64,000 nt of DNA from Nocardia speluncae NBRC 108251 (GCF_001613245.1 NZ_BDBZ01000016.1:1-64000); one strand, 5' to 3'; positions 9,420 to 18,856 are shown, counted from the stretch's first letter. Translations and numbers: made by a program. Notes: a model not told the origin generated them from the sequence alone.

Positions 9420-9890
9420 TCAGACCGCGCTGAGTACCCGGCGTTCCCCGAGCGGTTCGTCCAACTGGATCTCCAGCGTGCCGAAGACCGCCATCATCAC
9501 GCACATCTTGTCGGTGGCGTCGGCGCGGGTGCCGCTGCGGAGTTCTACGATGACCGTGTTTTCGGCTTCGGTGACCGAGGCGTCCACGCCGTAGCATGCG
9601 GGCACTCCGGACTCGAAATGCACGGCGATCCGGTCCTCGGCGACGCGAGTCCAAGAAGTGAAGGGGATGGGGTGGCTGCCGACGATGGACGGGTCGGCGG
9701 TGAACATCTGCCCCGGGTCGGCGGTCGGGTCCTCGGTCGGCGTGCTGGGTGATTTTTCCGAGGTGGGGCTCGCCGACGGCCCGGAGGGCGGGCCCGGCTC
9801 CGCGCCGGGATCACTGTTGCCGCCGCAGGCCGTGACCGACAGCGCGGCGCAGATTGTGAGAATCGCCAGGAACCCGCGCGCTGAGATCAT
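9420..9890 (-). CDS. Putative lipoprotein
   Basis: 156 residues. A type II signal peptide (MISARGFLAILTICAAL) ends in the lipobox S-V-T-A-C with the lipidated Cys at 22, followed by GG and a Pro/Ser/Asp/Glu-rich linker (to about 65) typical of surface lipoproteins. The C-terminal globular part (about 70-156) has two Cys (PACYG and KMCVM) but no motif I can name. It lies alone between two minus-strand units and is separated from the ribosomal operon by a very strong hairpin. Confidence 0.8.
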   Translation of the reverse strand: MISARGFLAILTICAALSVTACGGNSDPGAEPGPPSGPSASPTSEKSPSTPTEDPTADPGQMFTADPSIVGSHPIPFTSWTRVAEDRIAVHFESGVPACYGVDASVTEAENTVIVELRSGTRADATDKMCVMMAVFGTLEIQLDEPLGERRVLSAV

Positions 9891-9955
9891 GTGGACGACT
9901 CTAGTGGCCGGGGCCCGGCGTCGCGGGCCGGTGGCCGAGGGGGCGGTGCCCCGGG

Positions 9956-10000
9956 AAGTCGGATGCCCGGTACCGCTGTGCGGTACCGGGCATCCGACTT
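9956..10000 (-). terminator. Terminator of the rpmB-rpmG-rpsN-rpsR operon
   Basis: Perfect 21-bp inverted repeat, arms 9956-9976 and 9980-10000, loop of 3 bases. It starts 11 bases beyond the rpsR stop on the minus strand, separating that operon from the lipoprotein gene. Confidence 0.88.
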
Positions 10001-10010
10001 CGATATGCGG

Positions 10011-10265
10011 TCAGCGGTTGGTGAAGGGCAGCAGGGCCATTTCGCGGGCGTTCTTCACCGCGACCGCGACCTGCCGCTGCTGCTGCGGGGTCAGGCCGGT
10101 GACCCGGCGGCTGCGGATTTTGCCGCGATCGGAGATGAACGTGCGCAGCAGGTTCACATCCTTGTAGTCGACGGTTTCGATCCCTGCGGCGATGAGTGGA
10201 TTCTTCTTCGGCCGGCGGGCCTGCTCGGCGCGGGCCTTCTTCGACGGGCCTCGTCTGATTGCCAT
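10011..10265 (-). CDS. rpsR: 30S ribosomal protein S18, zinc-free paralogue
   Basis: 84 residues matching bacterial S18 ([43 protein letters not shown]). It contains no cysteine, so it is the zinc-independent (C-minus) form, equivalent to rpsR2 of mycobacteria. It is the last gene of a four-gene minus-strand operon of C-minus ribosomal proteins that should replace zinc-binding versions when zinc is scarce. Confidence 0.95.
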   Translation of the reverse strand: MAIRRGPSKKARAEQARRPKKNPLIAAGIETVDYKDVNLLRTFISDRGKIRSRRVTGLTPQQQRQVAVAVKNAREMALLPFTNR

Positions 10266-10298
10266 ATGACCGGCTCCTAACTCACGAGATCAGTGGGT

Positions 10299-10604
10299 TT
10301 ACCAGCTCGATTTGTGCACACCGGGTAGTTCGCCCCGATGGGCCATCTCGCGTACGCGCACCCGCGAGAGACCGAATTTCCGAAGGTAACCGCGTGGTCG
10401 CCCGTCGGCGGTGTCCCGGTTGCGCAATCGTACCGGACTGGCGTTGCGCGGCAGGCGACGCAGGGCGGCCTGGGCGGCCAGGCGTTCGTCGTCCGGGGTG
10501 GTGGGTTTGCGGATGAGTTCTTTGAGTTCGGCCCGGCGTTCGGCGTACCGCGCTACGACCTCCCGGCGCTGGGCATTGCGGGCGATCTTCGATTTCTTGG
10601 CCAT
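10299..10604 (-). CDS. rpsN: 30S ribosomal protein S14, zinc-free paralogue
   Basis: 101 residues, the long cysteine-free form of S14 (starts [20 protein letters not shown], ends GVHKSSW). The zinc-binding actinobacterial S14 is about 61 residues with two CxxC motifs, all absent here. Its ATG overlaps the rpmG stop (TAATG), so the two are translationally coupled. Confidence 0.95.
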   Translation of the reverse strand: MAKKSKIARNAQRREVVARYAERRAELKELIRKPTTPDDERLAAQAALRRLPRNASPVRLRNRDTADGRPRGYLRKFGLSRVRVREMAHRGELPGVHKSSW

Positions 10605-10774
10605 TACCGTTCCTCCCGGAAGTCGACGTGTTTGCGGATCACCGGGTCGTATTTCTTCAGGATCATCCGGTCGGGGTCGTTGCGGCGGTTCTTGCGGGTG
10701 ACATAGGTGTATCCGGTACCGGCGGTGGAACGCAGCTTGACCAGCGGGCGGAGCTCGGTCGATTTCGATGCCAT
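10604..10774 (-). CDS. rpmG: 50S ribosomal protein L33, zinc-free paralogue
   Basis: 56 codons, ATG at 10774, stop overlapping the rpsN start. The protein starts [19 protein letters not shown] and ends [12 protein letters not shown], a clear L33 sequence without the CxxC pairs of the zinc-binding form. Second gene of the C-minus operon. Confidence 0.94.
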   Translation of the reverse strand: MASKSTELRPLVKLRSTAGTGYTYVTRKNRRNDPDRMILKKYDPVIRKHVDFREER

Positions 10775-10784
10775 CGTGGTCTCC

Positions 10785-11021
10785 TCAGATTCGTTCGCCG
10801 CGGGCGCGTAGCCGCGCCACCACGGCCTCGATACCGTCGCGGTCGATCGTCTTGATCCCCTTCGCCGAGACGTTCAGGGTTATCCGGCGGCCCGCACTGG
10901 GCAAGTAGTAGGTCTTGCGCTGGATATTCGGGTCCCAGCGACGGTTGGTGCGCTTGTGGGAATGCGAGACGGATTTGCCGAACCCGGGTTTGCGGCCGGT
11001 GACCTGGCAGTGGGCCGACAT
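10785..11021 (-). CDS. rpmB: 50S ribosomal protein L28, Zur-locus paralogue
   Basis: 78 residues: [32 protein letters not shown] and [15 protein letters not shown] are L28 signatures. Only one cysteine (C5) remains, so the zinc site is lost. It is the first gene of the minus-strand operon, 10 bases before rpmG, and it faces the divergent Mrf-like gene across an intergenic region with two Zur-box-like sequences. Confidence 0.94.
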   Translation of the reverse strand: MSAHCQVTGRKPGFGKSVSHSHKRTNRRWDPNIQRKTYYLPSAGRRITLNVSAKGIKTIDRDGIEAVVARLRARGERI

Positions 11022-11070
11022 AACGGCTCCCTTCGACGGAGAACGGTGACGACCGCTGTCGAGGTGATGA

Positions 11071-11086
11071 TGACAATCGTTTTCGA
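11071..11086. promoter_or_regulatory. Zur-box-like operator, site 1
   Basis: TGACAATCGTTTTCGA resembles the mycobacterial Zur core TGAAAATNATTTTCA (as I remember it). It lies about 50 bases upstream of rpmB, inside the divergent promoter region, where a zinc-loaded Fur-family repressor would shut off the C-minus ribosomal genes. Confidence 0.6.
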
Positions 11087-11125
11087 CAACGGCGAATCGA
11101 CACTGTAGCGTGTGCCCGGTCCTAA

Positions 11126-11141
11126 ATGAAAATCATTGCCG
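11126..11141. promoter_or_regulatory. Zur-box-like operator, site 2
   Basis: ATGAAAATCATTGCCG keeps a perfect left half (TGAAAAT-ATT) of the Zur consensus and a poor right half. It lies where the Mrf-like open frame has its most upstream ATG. That argues this ATG belongs to the operator and translation starts at the GTG pair at 11150/11153. Confidence 0.6.
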
Positions 11142-11152
11142 AAAGGGTCGTG

Positions 11153-12496
11153 GTGTCCATCTCCGCACAAGCATCCGCAGGCCACCACTCCCGCCGCACT
11201 CCGGTCGTGGTGGTCGCCGGTCTGTACGGCGATCCGGCCGGAACCGCCGGTCTCGTCGCCGGTGCCCTCGGCGCGGCCGCCGGCACCGTGATCGTTCGGC
11301 ACGATCTCACCGAACTTCGTCAGGGAATAGTCCGCCGCACCGTGCACTCCGCCGGGAAAACGTCCGAATCGGTGCACGAACTCGCCCACGGCTGTGTGTC
11401 GTGCACGTTGAAGGCGGATCTGCTGCCGCTGCTGTGCACCTTGGCCGCACGCGCCTCGGTGCATCGCATCGTGCTCGCCCTGGATCCCGCCTTCGAGGCC
11501 GAGGCGGTCTGTGCCGGGATCGCCGAGATACCGGTCACGGGAATCGTGGGCCGGGTGGACGGTCCGGCGGCACGCGATGTGCACGTGGCCGCGGTGGTGA
11601 CCGCGATCGACGTCCGTACCTGGCCGGCCGCGGCGACGGGTGACGCGACGCTCGAGGAACTCGGCTGGGCCTGGGCCGACGACGACCGGACAGTCGCTCA
11701 GCTCGCCGTGGGCCAGGTCGATTTCGCCGATGCGCTCGTGGTGGCGGGCGGTGCGGACGTGGACCCGGTGGAACACGCCCGGTTGAGCGCCGTACTTTCC
11801 CGGCTCGTCCCCTCGGCGCCGGTGCTCTGGCCCGAATCGGCTGCCGCGATCACACCCGCTGCGATGGACGCGCTGCTGAGCCTTGTCCCCCCGGAAGCGC
11901 GCCGAGGCCGCACCTTCGATGCACACGCGCCACTACTGCGCGGCGGGCCACCGCTCGGGCCGGAACACGGAGTGGAGCTGGTCGAGTTCGCCGCGCGGCG
12001 GCCCTTCCATCCGGAACGGTTGCACGGTGCCCTGGACATGCTCTTCGACGGCGTGGTGACCGCCCGCGGCCGGATCTGGCTGGCCACCCAACCGGATGAG
12101 GTGGTGTGGCTGGAATCGGCCGGTGGCGGTCTCCGGATCGGTGGGGCGGGGCGGTGGCTGGCGGCTGTGCCGGCGGACGAACGTGCCGGCGCCGATCCGG
12201 AGCGACTGGCCATGGCAGGACTGCGCTGGGACGAGCGATTCGGCGACCGCGATATTTCGCTGGTGATCCTGGTGTACGACGCCGATCCGCACGAGATCCG
12301 GGAGGCGCTGCACTGGGCGCTGGTGGACGATGCCGAGCTGTTGCAGGTGGCACGGTCCCCGCAGTCGGTGGCGCGGTGGCCGGATCCGTTCGGTGAATGG
12401 CATGCCGACCCCTGCGAGCCGGATGAACCCAGCTCCACCGCCGCCGGTGAGGGGCGGGCAACCGATACGGGCGAGCATGCCCGGAAGGAGAAATGA
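11153..12496 (+). CDS. mrf: COG0523 (CobW/G3E-like) protein of the Mrf/Rv0106 type
   Basis: 447 residues from GTG 11153, which follows GAAAGGG by 5 bases; a longer frame opens at 11126 but its ATG is within a Zur-type operator. It has the HGCVSCT motif (Cys 81 and 84) of the Mrf/Rv0106 group and the C-terminal [20 protein letters not shown] and [15 protein letters not shown] blocks. The Walker A loop is degenerate (GLYGDPAGT, no GKT), as I recall for Rv0106, so GTP hydrolysis is doubtful. In mycobacteria, Mrf recruits the hibernation factor Mpy to C-minus ribosomes under zinc starvation; that role is inferred here from sequence and from being divergent to the C-minus operon. Confidence 0.85.
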   Translation: MSISAQASAGHHSRRTPVVVVAGLYGDPAGTAGLVAGALGAAAGTVIVRHDLTELRQGIVRRTVHSAGKTSESVHELAHGCVSCTLKADLLPLLCTLAARASVHRIVLALDPAFEAEAVCAGIAEIPVTGIVGRVDGPAARDVHVAAVVTAIDVRTWPAAATGDATLEELGWAWADDDRTVAQLAVGQVDFADALVVAGGADVDPVEHARLSAVLSRLVPSAPVLWPESAAAITPAAMDALLSLVPPEARRGRTFDAHAPLLRGGPPLGPEHGVELVEFAARRPFHPERLHGALDMLFDGVVTARGRIWLATQPDEVVWLESAGGGLRIGGAGRWLAAVPADERAGADPERLAMAGLRWDERFGDRDISLVILVYDADPHEIREALHWALVDDAELLQVARSPQSVARWPDPFGEWHADPCEPDEPSSTAAGEGRATDTGEHARKEK

Positions 12497-12765
12497 TGAA
12501 ACCGGGAATCCACCCCGACTACCGGCCGGTCGTGTTCGAGGACGCGAGTACCGGCAAACAGTTCCTCACCGGGTCCACCGCCGGCGCGGACCGGACGGTC
12601 GTCTGGTCGGACGGCAATACCTATCCGTTGCTCATCGTCGATGTCACCGCGGATTCGCATCCCTTCTGGACCGGGGCGAACCGTCTGCTGGATACCCAGG
12701 GCCGGGTGGAGAAATTCGAGCGCAAGTACGGCAAGCGCGGCGCGCGGGCCCGGAAGGAGAGTTGA
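12496..12765 (+). CDS. rpmE2: 50S ribosomal protein L31 type B (zinc-free)
   Basis: 89 residues: [37 protein letters not shown] and the basic C-terminus are typical of L31 type B, which lacks the CxxC zinc site. Tandem ATG codons at 12493 and 12496 follow AAGGAG; the second gives the usual MKPGIHP start and better spacing. It overlaps the end of the Mrf-like gene, so the two are coupled and likely share Zur control. Confidence 0.95.
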   Translation: MKPGIHPDYRPVVFEDASTGKQFLTGSTAGADRTVVWSDGNTYPLLIVDVTADSHPFWTGANRLLDTQGRVEKFERKYGKRGARARKES

Positions 12766-12766
12766 G

Positions 12767-12949
12767 ATGGCGGTCCCCAAGCGGCGGATGTCCCGGTCGA
12801 ATACCCGCAGCCGGCGAGCGAATTGGAAGGCGACCGCGCCGGATCTGGTTCCGGTGACAGTGGGTGGTGTCGTCCATCGGGTACCGCGCCGGTTGGTTGC
12901 GGCGGTGCGGCGGGGTGTGATCGATCCGGACGAGTTGAAACGCCGCTGA
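12767..12949 (+). CDS. rpmF: 50S ribosomal protein L32, zinc-free form
   Basis: 60 codons starting [21 protein letters not shown], a clear L32 N-terminus. The usual C-terminal zinc cysteines are missing. GGAAGGAG precedes the ATG, one base after the rpmE2 stop, making it the third gene of the plus-strand arm of the zinc-starvation locus. Confidence 0.93.
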   Translation: MAVPKRRMSRSNTRSRRANWKATAPDLVPVTVGGVVHRVPRRLVAAVRRGVIDPDELKRR

Positions 12950-13204
12950 TCTGTCATGCCCCCTAGATATGAATCCGTCTCCGCGGCAGGTCTATCTGGC
13001 TCCTGCCGGCGGCGAAAAGTGCTGTCCGGGCAATCGTCCGGCTAGCGTCGAAATATGCTCGACCTGGAATATTCGCTTGCTGGTCGATAGCCGACCGATG
13101 GACTGCTGAGTACCGCGATTACGGGCCCGGACACCGCGAAAAGCGGAAAAACTTGCCGGAGGTGCTGATTTCGGGACCTGTTCCCGTTATCCTCGTGCGT
13201 GAGG

Positions 13205-13232
13205 GCGGGTCTCCCAGAAATGGGAGACCCGC
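13205..13232. terminator. Convergent terminator between rpmF and the conservon tail
   Basis: Perfect 12-bp stem, arms 13205-13216 and 13221-13232, with a GAAA tetraloop. It lies between the converging rpmF and the 13244-13558 gene, and could serve both strands. Confidence 0.82.
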
Positions 13233-13243
13233 TCATCGCCACT

Positions 13244-13558
13244 TCAGGGGGTCTTGCGCACAGTTTCCGGCAGTTCTTTTTGTGCCGGATCACATTCCGT
13301 CGTCAGGGCACGTGCGAGCTCGTCGACCTGCCGGATCAATGCCAGCGTCAGCGCAGCCGGCAGTAGGAGCAGCGAAACCGGCCACGGCAGCTGTATCCGA
13401 TCGGTCTCGTCCGCCCCGTCCACTAGATCCGCTACGGTGGCTTCCATTTCGCTGATCTCGACCCGCAGGTCGGATACTTCCGTGCGGAGCGCGCGCACCT
13501 GCGCCCACAACTCCCGCAGCAGTGTGTCCTGCTCCCCGGCCACGAGTTCCTTCTCCAT
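13244..13558 (-). CDS. Small coiled-coil membrane protein, last gene of the conservon operon
   Basis: 104 residues. Residues 1-48 form a charged heptad-like helix (MEKELVAGEQDTLLRELW, then RALRTEVSDLRVEISEMEA), followed by one hydrophobic segment (about 57-77, LPWPVSLLLLPAALTLALI) and a short hydrophilic tail. It starts 6 bases after the MHYT-like gene stops, so it belongs to the same operon. No family recognised. A coiled-coil single-pass protein could be an adaptor for the conservon GTPase or the membrane protein upstream (inference). Confidence 0.72.
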   Translation of the reverse strand: MEKELVAGEQDTLLRELWAQVRALRTEVSDLRVEISEMEATVADLVDGADETDRIQLPWPVSLLLLPAALTLALIRQVDELARALTTECDPAQKELPETVRKTP

Positions 13559-13564
13559 GGGCGA

Positions 13565-14491
13565 TCAGTGAACGGGCTCGGGCAACGGCCGTGCCCGCTG
13601 CGCGAGCGCCGCTGCCGCGGACGGCCGGAGTTCGCGTCCGGGTAGGCCGGATCCGGCGCCATCGTTCGAGTTACCGCCGCCCGGCCCCTCATCCGGTGTA
13701 GTCGCCGATTTCCCGGGGCTCTTCCGGGCCGGGGCGGGTTGCTCGTCGCGGCGTTCGGGCGCCACCAGAACCGCGGTGATCGGCACGGCCAGTGACAGCA
13801 GCCCGATGACCAGCATCGGGAAGGCGTAACCGAACAACTCCATGCCCTGGGCCGGCTGCGCCTCGGGGTCCGGCCGGAATTCCAATCCGGCGATACCGGT
13901 GAAGTAGAACACCGCCACACCCGCCGCGAACATCACGATCGACCCCACCCGTGCGGCCGGGAAACGGAAACGCTGGAAAAGCCATACACACAGCGACGAG
14001 GCGAGCACCGCGATCACCACAGCGATCAGGTACATCCAGACGGTCACCGATACCGACCCCTGAATGGCGGCCGAGGACAACTGCAACCACAGCATGACCC
14101 CGAAGCCGACGCCGATGGCCGCGGCTGCGCTCCCCATCCGCTTCACATCGAATTCGCGACCCGCCAGCAGCAATCCGGCGAAGACCGCGGCGACGGCGAA
14201 GACCAGTGAAAGCGTGAGGTCGGAGATGTCGTAACGCACGACCGTCCCCGGAATGGAAACACCCAGCAGGGAAACCGTACTGGCCAGCCATACGCCGACC
14301 CCGCCGATCGAGACGGCGGCGGCGGCGATCCAGACCGGCCGGAACCGGACCGAACGGCGACCGTTGATCGCGCACGCCAATCCGACGAACATGCCGACGG
14401 CGGAGACCAGTGCGGTCAGCAGAGTGAGCCAGTAGCCCATGGTGAACAGCTCGACGGTCGCGACCGTCTCCGCGGCCAGCAGGTCAACCAT
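13565..14491 (-). CDS. Degenerate MHYT-type integral membrane protein
   Basis: 308 residues, about seven membrane segments to residue 250, then a Pro/Gly/Asn-rich cytoplasmic tail. The pattern of the first half (FTMGYWLTLLTALVSAVGM, then a GxGxW helix, then VRYDISDLTLSLVFAV) matches MHYT sensor proteins. The metal-binding M-H-x-x / MHYT positions are replaced (GVWLASTVSLLGV and GVMLWLQLSSAA), so it is unlikely to bind copper as proposed for MHYT proteins. It overlaps the 3' end of the GTPase gene by 8 bases, placing it firmly in the conservon operon. Confidence 0.72.
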   Translation of the reverse strand: MVDLLAAETVATVELFTMGYWLTLLTALVSAVGMFVGLACAINGRRSVRFRPVWIAAAAVSIGGVGVWLASTVSLLGVSIPGTVVRYDISDLTLSLVFAVAAVFAGLLLAGREFDVKRMGSAAAAIGVGFGVMLWLQLSSAAIQGSVSVTVWMYLIAVVIAVLASSLCVWLFQRFRFPAARVGSIVMFAAGVAVFYFTGIAGLEFRPDPEAQPAQGMELFGYAFPMLVIGLLSLAVPITAVLVAPERRDEQPAPARKSPGKSATTPDEGPGGGNSNDGAGSGLPGRELRPSAAAALAQRARPLPEPVH

Positions 14492-15116
14492 GCCGGGCGA
14501 CTCCCTCGTACTCCTGTGCCTTCAGCCGGTTGATCGCGTACTCGGTGACGGCTGCCAGGGCCTGGCGGACCTCTTTGGCGTCACGGGCATCGATATCGAC
14601 GATCGGTACCCCCTCGCGGACCGACAGCGCCTCCCGCAGTTCGGCCATCGCGAACCGCGGCGCGTTCGGGAAACGGTTCACCGCGATGAGGAACGGCAGG
14701 TTGCGCGCCTCGAAGAAATCGACCGCGGCGAAACTGTCTTCCAGTCGGCGGGTATCGATCATGACCACCGCGCCGATCGCGCCGCGGATCAGGTCGTCCC
14801 ACATGAACCAGAACCGTCGCTGGCCCGGCGTACCGAACAGGTACAACGTCAGATTGCCGGGCAGGATGATCCGCCCGAAGTCCATGGCGACGGTGGTGGT
14901 CTGTTTATCCGGGGTATCGTCCAGATTGTCGACGCCGTCGGAAAAGCTGGTGACCATCGCCTCGGTGCGTAGCGGCACGATCTCCGATACCGCGCCGACG
15001 AATGTGGTCTTCCCCACACCGAAGCCGCCCGCGACCACGATCTTGGTCGACGCGACGCGGGTATCCGATCCCGCCGCGGAACCACCCTCGGTCTTGCTAT
15101 AGGGCTCGGAGTCCAC
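14484..15116 (-). CDS. cvnD: Conservon GTPase (CvnD family, Rv3362c-like)
   Basis: 210 residues from a GTG start. The P-loop GGFGVGKT is at 30-37. The switch region has FGTPGQRRF in place of the usual DxxG, and the base-recognition motif is VNRF rather than NKxD; both are typical of conservon ATP/GTP-binding proteins. Conservon GTPases partner with the roadblock protein and the DUF742 protein in Streptomyces and mycobacteria, below a membrane histidine-kinase-like protein. The start overlaps the DUF742 gene by 20 bases. Confidence 0.93.
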   Translation of the reverse strand: MDSEPYSKTEGGSAAGSDTRVASTKIVVAGGFGVGKTTFVGAVSEIVPLRTEAMVTSFSDGVDNLDDTPDKQTTTVAMDFGRIILPGNLTLYLFGTPGQRRFWFMWDDLIRGAIGAVVMIDTRRLEDSFAAVDFFEARNLPFLIAVNRFPNAPRFAMAELREALSVREGVPIVDIDARDAKEVRQALAAVTEYAINRLKAQEYEGVARHG

Positions 15117-15606
15117 TCAATGTCCTCTCCATCAGCGACCGGCGCTCGTCGTAGCTCGCCTGCTCGGTCAAAGTCGAATGCACTCGCAGGTTGCCGTCCA
15201 CGACGAGATCACCGATGACGACGCGGACCATACCGAGCGGACGATCGAGATGGGCGGCGATTTCGGCGACCGACAGCTGGTGGGCACCGAGCCGAAGGAT
15301 TTCGGCCCGGATATCACCGGACGGCCAATCGAATTGTGCATGATACGAGATGGTTTCGATAACCGCCTCCATCGGCAGATCGACAGCCGGTTGGGTGCGG
15401 CCCGAGGTCAGGGCATACGGCCGGACCCGCCCGGCCCGGCGCGGAGCCTTCGGCGCCGGCTCGGTGCGGAACCGGTACGCACCGGTGTTGAACTGCGCGG
15501 ATGCGGGATCGCTCTGCTGGGCTCCCGGGCCGAAATTATGTGCACCGGGCCCGTAGTCGGGCCCGCCGGCATTGAAGTTGGGCGTCGCTTGGCCGAATTG
15601 GGACAT
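15097..15606 (-). CDS. cvnC: DUF742 protein (CvnC family, Rv3363c-like)
   Basis: 169 residues from ATG 15606 (MSQFGQATPNFNAGG), which lies 5 bases after the cvnB stop; a longer open frame upstream is only the shadow of cvnB. Residues 1-60 are a low-complexity G/P/Q/N region. The rest is the DUF742 domain (RVRPYALTSGRT, then a winged-helix-like SVAEIAAHLDRPLGMVRVVIGDL). Such proteins sit with CvnB and CvnD in every conservon. Confidence 0.92.
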   Translation of the reverse strand: MSQFGQATPNFNAGGPDYGPGAHNFGPGAQQSDPASAQFNTGAYRFRTEPAPKAPRRAGRVRPYALTSGRTQPAVDLPMEAVIETISYHAQFDWPSGDIRAEILRLGAHQLSVAEIAAHLDRPLGMVRVVIGDLVVDGNLRVHSTLTEQASYDERRSLMERTLSGLRAL

Positions 15607-15611
15607 GGTGC

Positions 15612-16025
15612 TCAGACGGTTGATCGGGCGGTCGCGCTGACCACCGAGCCGACGCGGTCCACAAGTAGTGCCATTTCGTAGCCGATCCGGCCGATATCGT
15701 GCTGCTTGTTGGCCAGCACGGCGATATGGGACCCGTTGCCGACACTCATGACCAGTAGGTAGCCGCGCTGCATCTCGACGATCGACTGCATCACCTTGCC
15801 GCCGTCGAACAATTGGGCGGCGCCGGTGGACAGGCTGGCCAGACCGGCGGTGACCGCGGCCAGCTGTTCGGCCCGGTCGGCGGGCAGATGCGGGCTGACC
15901 GCCTGCAGCAGCCCATCCGCGGAGACCAGGACGGCGTGGGAGACACCCGGAACATCCCGGGTAAATCTGGCGACCAGCCAGTTCAGGTTCTCGTCTGTGT
16001 CCGTGCTGCCATTCGGGGTGGTCAT
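15612..16025 (-). CDS. cvnB: Roadblock/LC7 protein (CvnB family, Rv3364c-like)
   Basis: 137 residues, one roadblock/LC7 fold: [30 protein letters not shown], then [21 protein letters not shown], then [17 protein letters not shown]. Bacterial roadblock proteins act as regulators of small GTPases, here CvnD. The ATG overlaps the cvnA stop (4 bases). Confidence 0.94.
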   Translation of the reverse strand: MTTPNGSTDTDENLNWLVARFTRDVPGVSHAVLVSADGLLQAVSPHLPADRAEQLAAVTAGLASLSTGAAQLFDGGKVMQSIVEMQRGYLLVMSVGNGSHIAVLANKQHDIGRIGYEMALLVDRVGSVVSATARSTV

Positions 16026-18856
16026 GCAAGCCCTCCGTCATTGTGCTGTGCGTCGGTCCGCCCACTGCGGACGCCGCTCAGATGTCTGGTCAGATTGCTC
16101 CGGATCTCCTCCGGATTCCGTGGGGCCTCGTCTTCGACGGGGGCGAGCCCGCCGGGCACGAGCTGTGCGCCCGGCCGGCGGATCGGGAGCCCGTTGGCGG
16201 TTGTGGAATCCGAGCTGGGGCGCGCCGCATCCTCGGCGGCCAGCCAGCCGGCATCGGCCGGCGACGTCCAGTCCTGTCGTGGTTCGTCTTGTGTGGACGC
16301 CGGCTCCACCAGCCACTCCGACACCATGCGCTGGTAGATCGGGGTGGGTGTGGCGGCGCCGACGGGCTGTAGCCGGGTGGACGTGGCCGGGCCTGCGGAT
16401 GCTTCGTCGAGGCGTTGTTCGGCGCGGCCGAACGAATCCTCGCGTTCCATACCCGGGCGGCGGATCGGCAACCCCGAGCGGGAGGTGATCGATGCCGGAG
16501 CGTCGTGTGCCGGTTCCGGCCCGGTGTGCGCGGATTCGACCGGGGCCGGGAACGACCGGGGCTTATGGGTCTCCGACCACAATCCGGTCGGAGTTTCGTC
16601 GGGTTCGGGCTCTTCGACGGGGTCGAACGCCGAGAACGTATCCCGTGTGCCGTTCGCGCCGGGCCGGCCGTTGCCCGCACCTGTCATCGGCGGGAAACTC
16701 GCGGACGGCCGCCGCTGGGGCAGTCCGGCGGCCGTGGTGCCGAGACCCGAGGCAGTGGTACCGGCCCCCGATCCGGTGGGTACCGGAGCCGGTGGCGGCA
16801 CCGGGTCCCGCCGCACCGGCCAGGACTCGGTCTGCGGCAGGCTGGGTACCGGCATCAACTGTCGTGGCTGTGGCTGCGCCGGCAGCGCGGGGGAGGAGTG
16901 CAGCGCCGGTGGCAGCTGGGATGGGGACCCGAGCGAGAAGTCTGTAGTGAGGGTGGTGGAGTTGTCCGGGCCGGTGTCGGGCGAGACCAGCAGCCCCGGT
17001 AGATGCAGGCTGGCGGTGATCCCCGGCTGCTGGGCCATCGTCGAGGTACGGCGCAGACCGACCGTGATCTGATGGCGTTTGGCCAACCGGCCCACGACGA
17101 ACAGGCCCATCCGGCGCGCGGTTTCGACATTGATCTCACCGCCGGAGGCCAGCCGGGCGTTGGCCGCGTGCAGGTCCTCGGTGGCCATTCCCAGGCCGCG
17201 GTCGGTGATCTCGACCAGGTATCCGCCGTCCACCGCGCGCGAAACTGTCACGGCCACCGGAGTATTGGGCGGCGAGTAGCGCAGCGCGTTATCGATGACC
17301 TCCGCAAGCAGATGTTCGATATCGACAGCCGGCTCACCGGCCACGACCCCATCGGGGACATGACCGATCTCGACCCGCTGATAGTCTTCGACCTGAGATA
17401 CCGCACTCCACAGCATATCCGAGAGCGGGACGGGTTCGAGCTGACCGCGGCGCAACGCGGTGCCGGCCAGCACCAGCAGGTTGTCGCCGTTACGCCGCAT
17501 CCGGGTGGCGAGGTGGTCGAGCCGGAACAGGCTCTGCAGCCGCCCGGGATTTTCCTCGTCGTGTTCCAGTTCCTCGATGATCCCGAGCTGCTGTTCGACC
17601 AGCGATTGACTGCGCCGGGACAGGGTTTCGAACATATTGCCGATCTGGACCCGCAGACGGGCCTGGTCGGCGGCGAGGTTGAGTGCCTGCTGATGCATTT
17701 CGTCGACCGCGCGGGCCAGCTGGCCGATCTCCTCGGTGCCCTGGACGCCGACCGGTTCGATCTCCGGGGTTTCGGCGCCGCCGCGAACCTGCTCGAGTTC
17801 CTCGGGCAGCCGGACATGGGCCACTTCCAGTGCGTCGCGGCGCAACCGGCGTACCGGTATGACCAGGGTCCGGGCCACGGCCAGTGCCAGGGTCAGGCCG
17901 CCCAGCAGAGCTCCGATCAGCAACGCGGTTTCGCGCAGAGCGATGTTCTGGGCGGAGATGGTGGCGTGGTGGAGCGCGCCGGTGATGGTCGCGGACAGCT
18001 GTTCTGTCGTGGTGTCGTAGCCCTGCAGGCTGGCATCCAGTGAATCGCGCGCGGCCGGATCGTTCAGCGCGCCCTGGGTGCCCTGGCTGAAGATGGCCAG
18101 CCGGGTCTGGACCGCGTCCAGTAGTGGCCGGATACCGGCGGCCGCGTCCGGCAGGAACTGACCGTACTGCTGGATCATGGTCAGCTCCGCACCGCCGGAG
18201 GTGAGGACGCGGGCGCGCAGGGCCGGATTGTCCACGGCACTGGGTGAACTGATCACCAGGCGCTGGGCGGTGAGCGAGCGCCGTGCCGCCTGGACAGCGC
18301 TCAGCTGCAGGAAATAGCGCTGGACGGAGAGGTTATCGACGGTCGGCGACTGTGCGAGCGCGTTACCGACCCGTACCGAGATCTCGTCGGCCTGGTCGCC
18401 GAGCATGGCGGGCGAGCCGTTGCCGACACCGCTGCGCATGGTGGAGCCGAGGGTGAGCGCGGAGGAGAGTTCGCGTGAGACCGCCGGCGAGATGCGGTTG
18501 CTGTCCATCGCGCGTTCGAGGATCTGGTGGGCCGAATCGAACCGGGCGAGCGCCGCCGTGGTCCGGGACTCGGTATCGGAACCCCGCGCGGTGGCTGTCA
18601 CCGCCAGGTTTTCGGCCGCGGCGTTGTAACCGACGATCGGCTGGATGACACGGGACTGTTCGGTCGCAGCTTCGAGCTGTTCCAGGGTGCGCAGCTCATT
18701 GTTGATCCGCAGGACCGCGAACAGGGTTGCCAGGACGACCGGCAACACCAGGACGATACCGACCTTGCGGGTGACCGACCAGTTGGACAGGCTGAATTGC
18801 CACGGTCGCGGGGTTTCCATCCGCCTCTGTCGCCTCCGCATCACGATCGACCTCAT
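16022..18856 (-). CDS. cvnA: Conservon histidine-kinase-like sensor (CvnA family, Rv3365c-like)
   Basis: 944 residues. An N-terminal membrane segment (about 30-50) is followed by a nitrate/nitrite-sensor-type (NIT) helical extracytoplasmic domain to about 310, a second membrane segment (about 312-332), HAMP, a dimerisation helix region with the conservon block [17 protein letters not shown], and an HATPase_c domain with the N-box (DNALRYSPP) and ITDRGLGM G1 box. The last ~300 residues are a Pro/Thr/Arg-rich disordered tail. Start could be M1 or M12 (METPRPWQF). It heads the minus-strand operon cvnABCD plus two membrane genes. The ligand is unknown. Confidence 0.93.
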   Translation of the reverse strand: MRSIVMRRRQRRMETPRPWQFSLSNWSVTRKVGIVLVLPVVLATLFAVLRINNELRTLEQLEAATEQSRVIQPIVGYNAAAENLAVTATARGSDTESRTTAALARFDSAHQILERAMDSNRISPAVSRELSSALTLGSTMRSGVGNGSPAMLGDQADEISVRVGNALAQSPTVDNLSVQRYFLQLSAVQAARRSLTAQRLVISSPSAVDNPALRARVLTSGGAELTMIQQYGQFLPDAAAGIRPLLDAVQTRLAIFSQGTQGALNDPAARDSLDASLQGYDTTTEQLSATITGALHHATISAQNIALRETALLIGALLGGLTLALAVARTLVIPVRRLRRDALEVAHVRLPEELEQVRGGAETPEIEPVGVQGTEEIGQLARAVDEMHQQALNLAADQARLRVQIGNMFETLSRRSQSLVEQQLGIIEELEHDEENPGRLQSLFRLDHLATRMRRNGDNLLVLAGTALRRGQLEPVPLSDMLWSAVSQVEDYQRVEIGHVPDGVVAGEPAVDIEHLLAEVIDNALRYSPPNTPVAVTVSRAVDGGYLVEITDRGLGMATEDLHAANARLASGGEINVETARRMGLFVVGRLAKRHQITVGLRRTSTMAQQPGITASLHLPGLLVSPDTGPDNSTTLTTDFSLGSPSQLPPALHSSPALPAQPQPRQLMPVPSLPQTESWPVRRDPVPPPAPVPTGSGAGTTASGLGTTAAGLPQRRPSASFPPMTGAGNGRPGANGTRDTFSAFDPVEEPEPDETPTGLWSETHKPRSFPAPVESAHTGPEPAHDAPASITSRSGLPIRRPGMEREDSFGRAEQRLDEASAGPATSTRLQPVGAATPTPIYQRMVSEWLVEPASTQDEPRQDWTSPADAGWLAAEDAARPSSDSTTANGLPIRRPGAQLVPGGLAPVEDEAPRNPEEIRSNLTRHLSGVRSGRTDAQHNDGGLA

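Noticed and set aside
8793..9752. 319-codon plus-strand frame covering the two small exported proteins
   Set aside because: No recognisable protein, while the minus strand gives a Sec signal peptide and a lipobox with ribosome sites.
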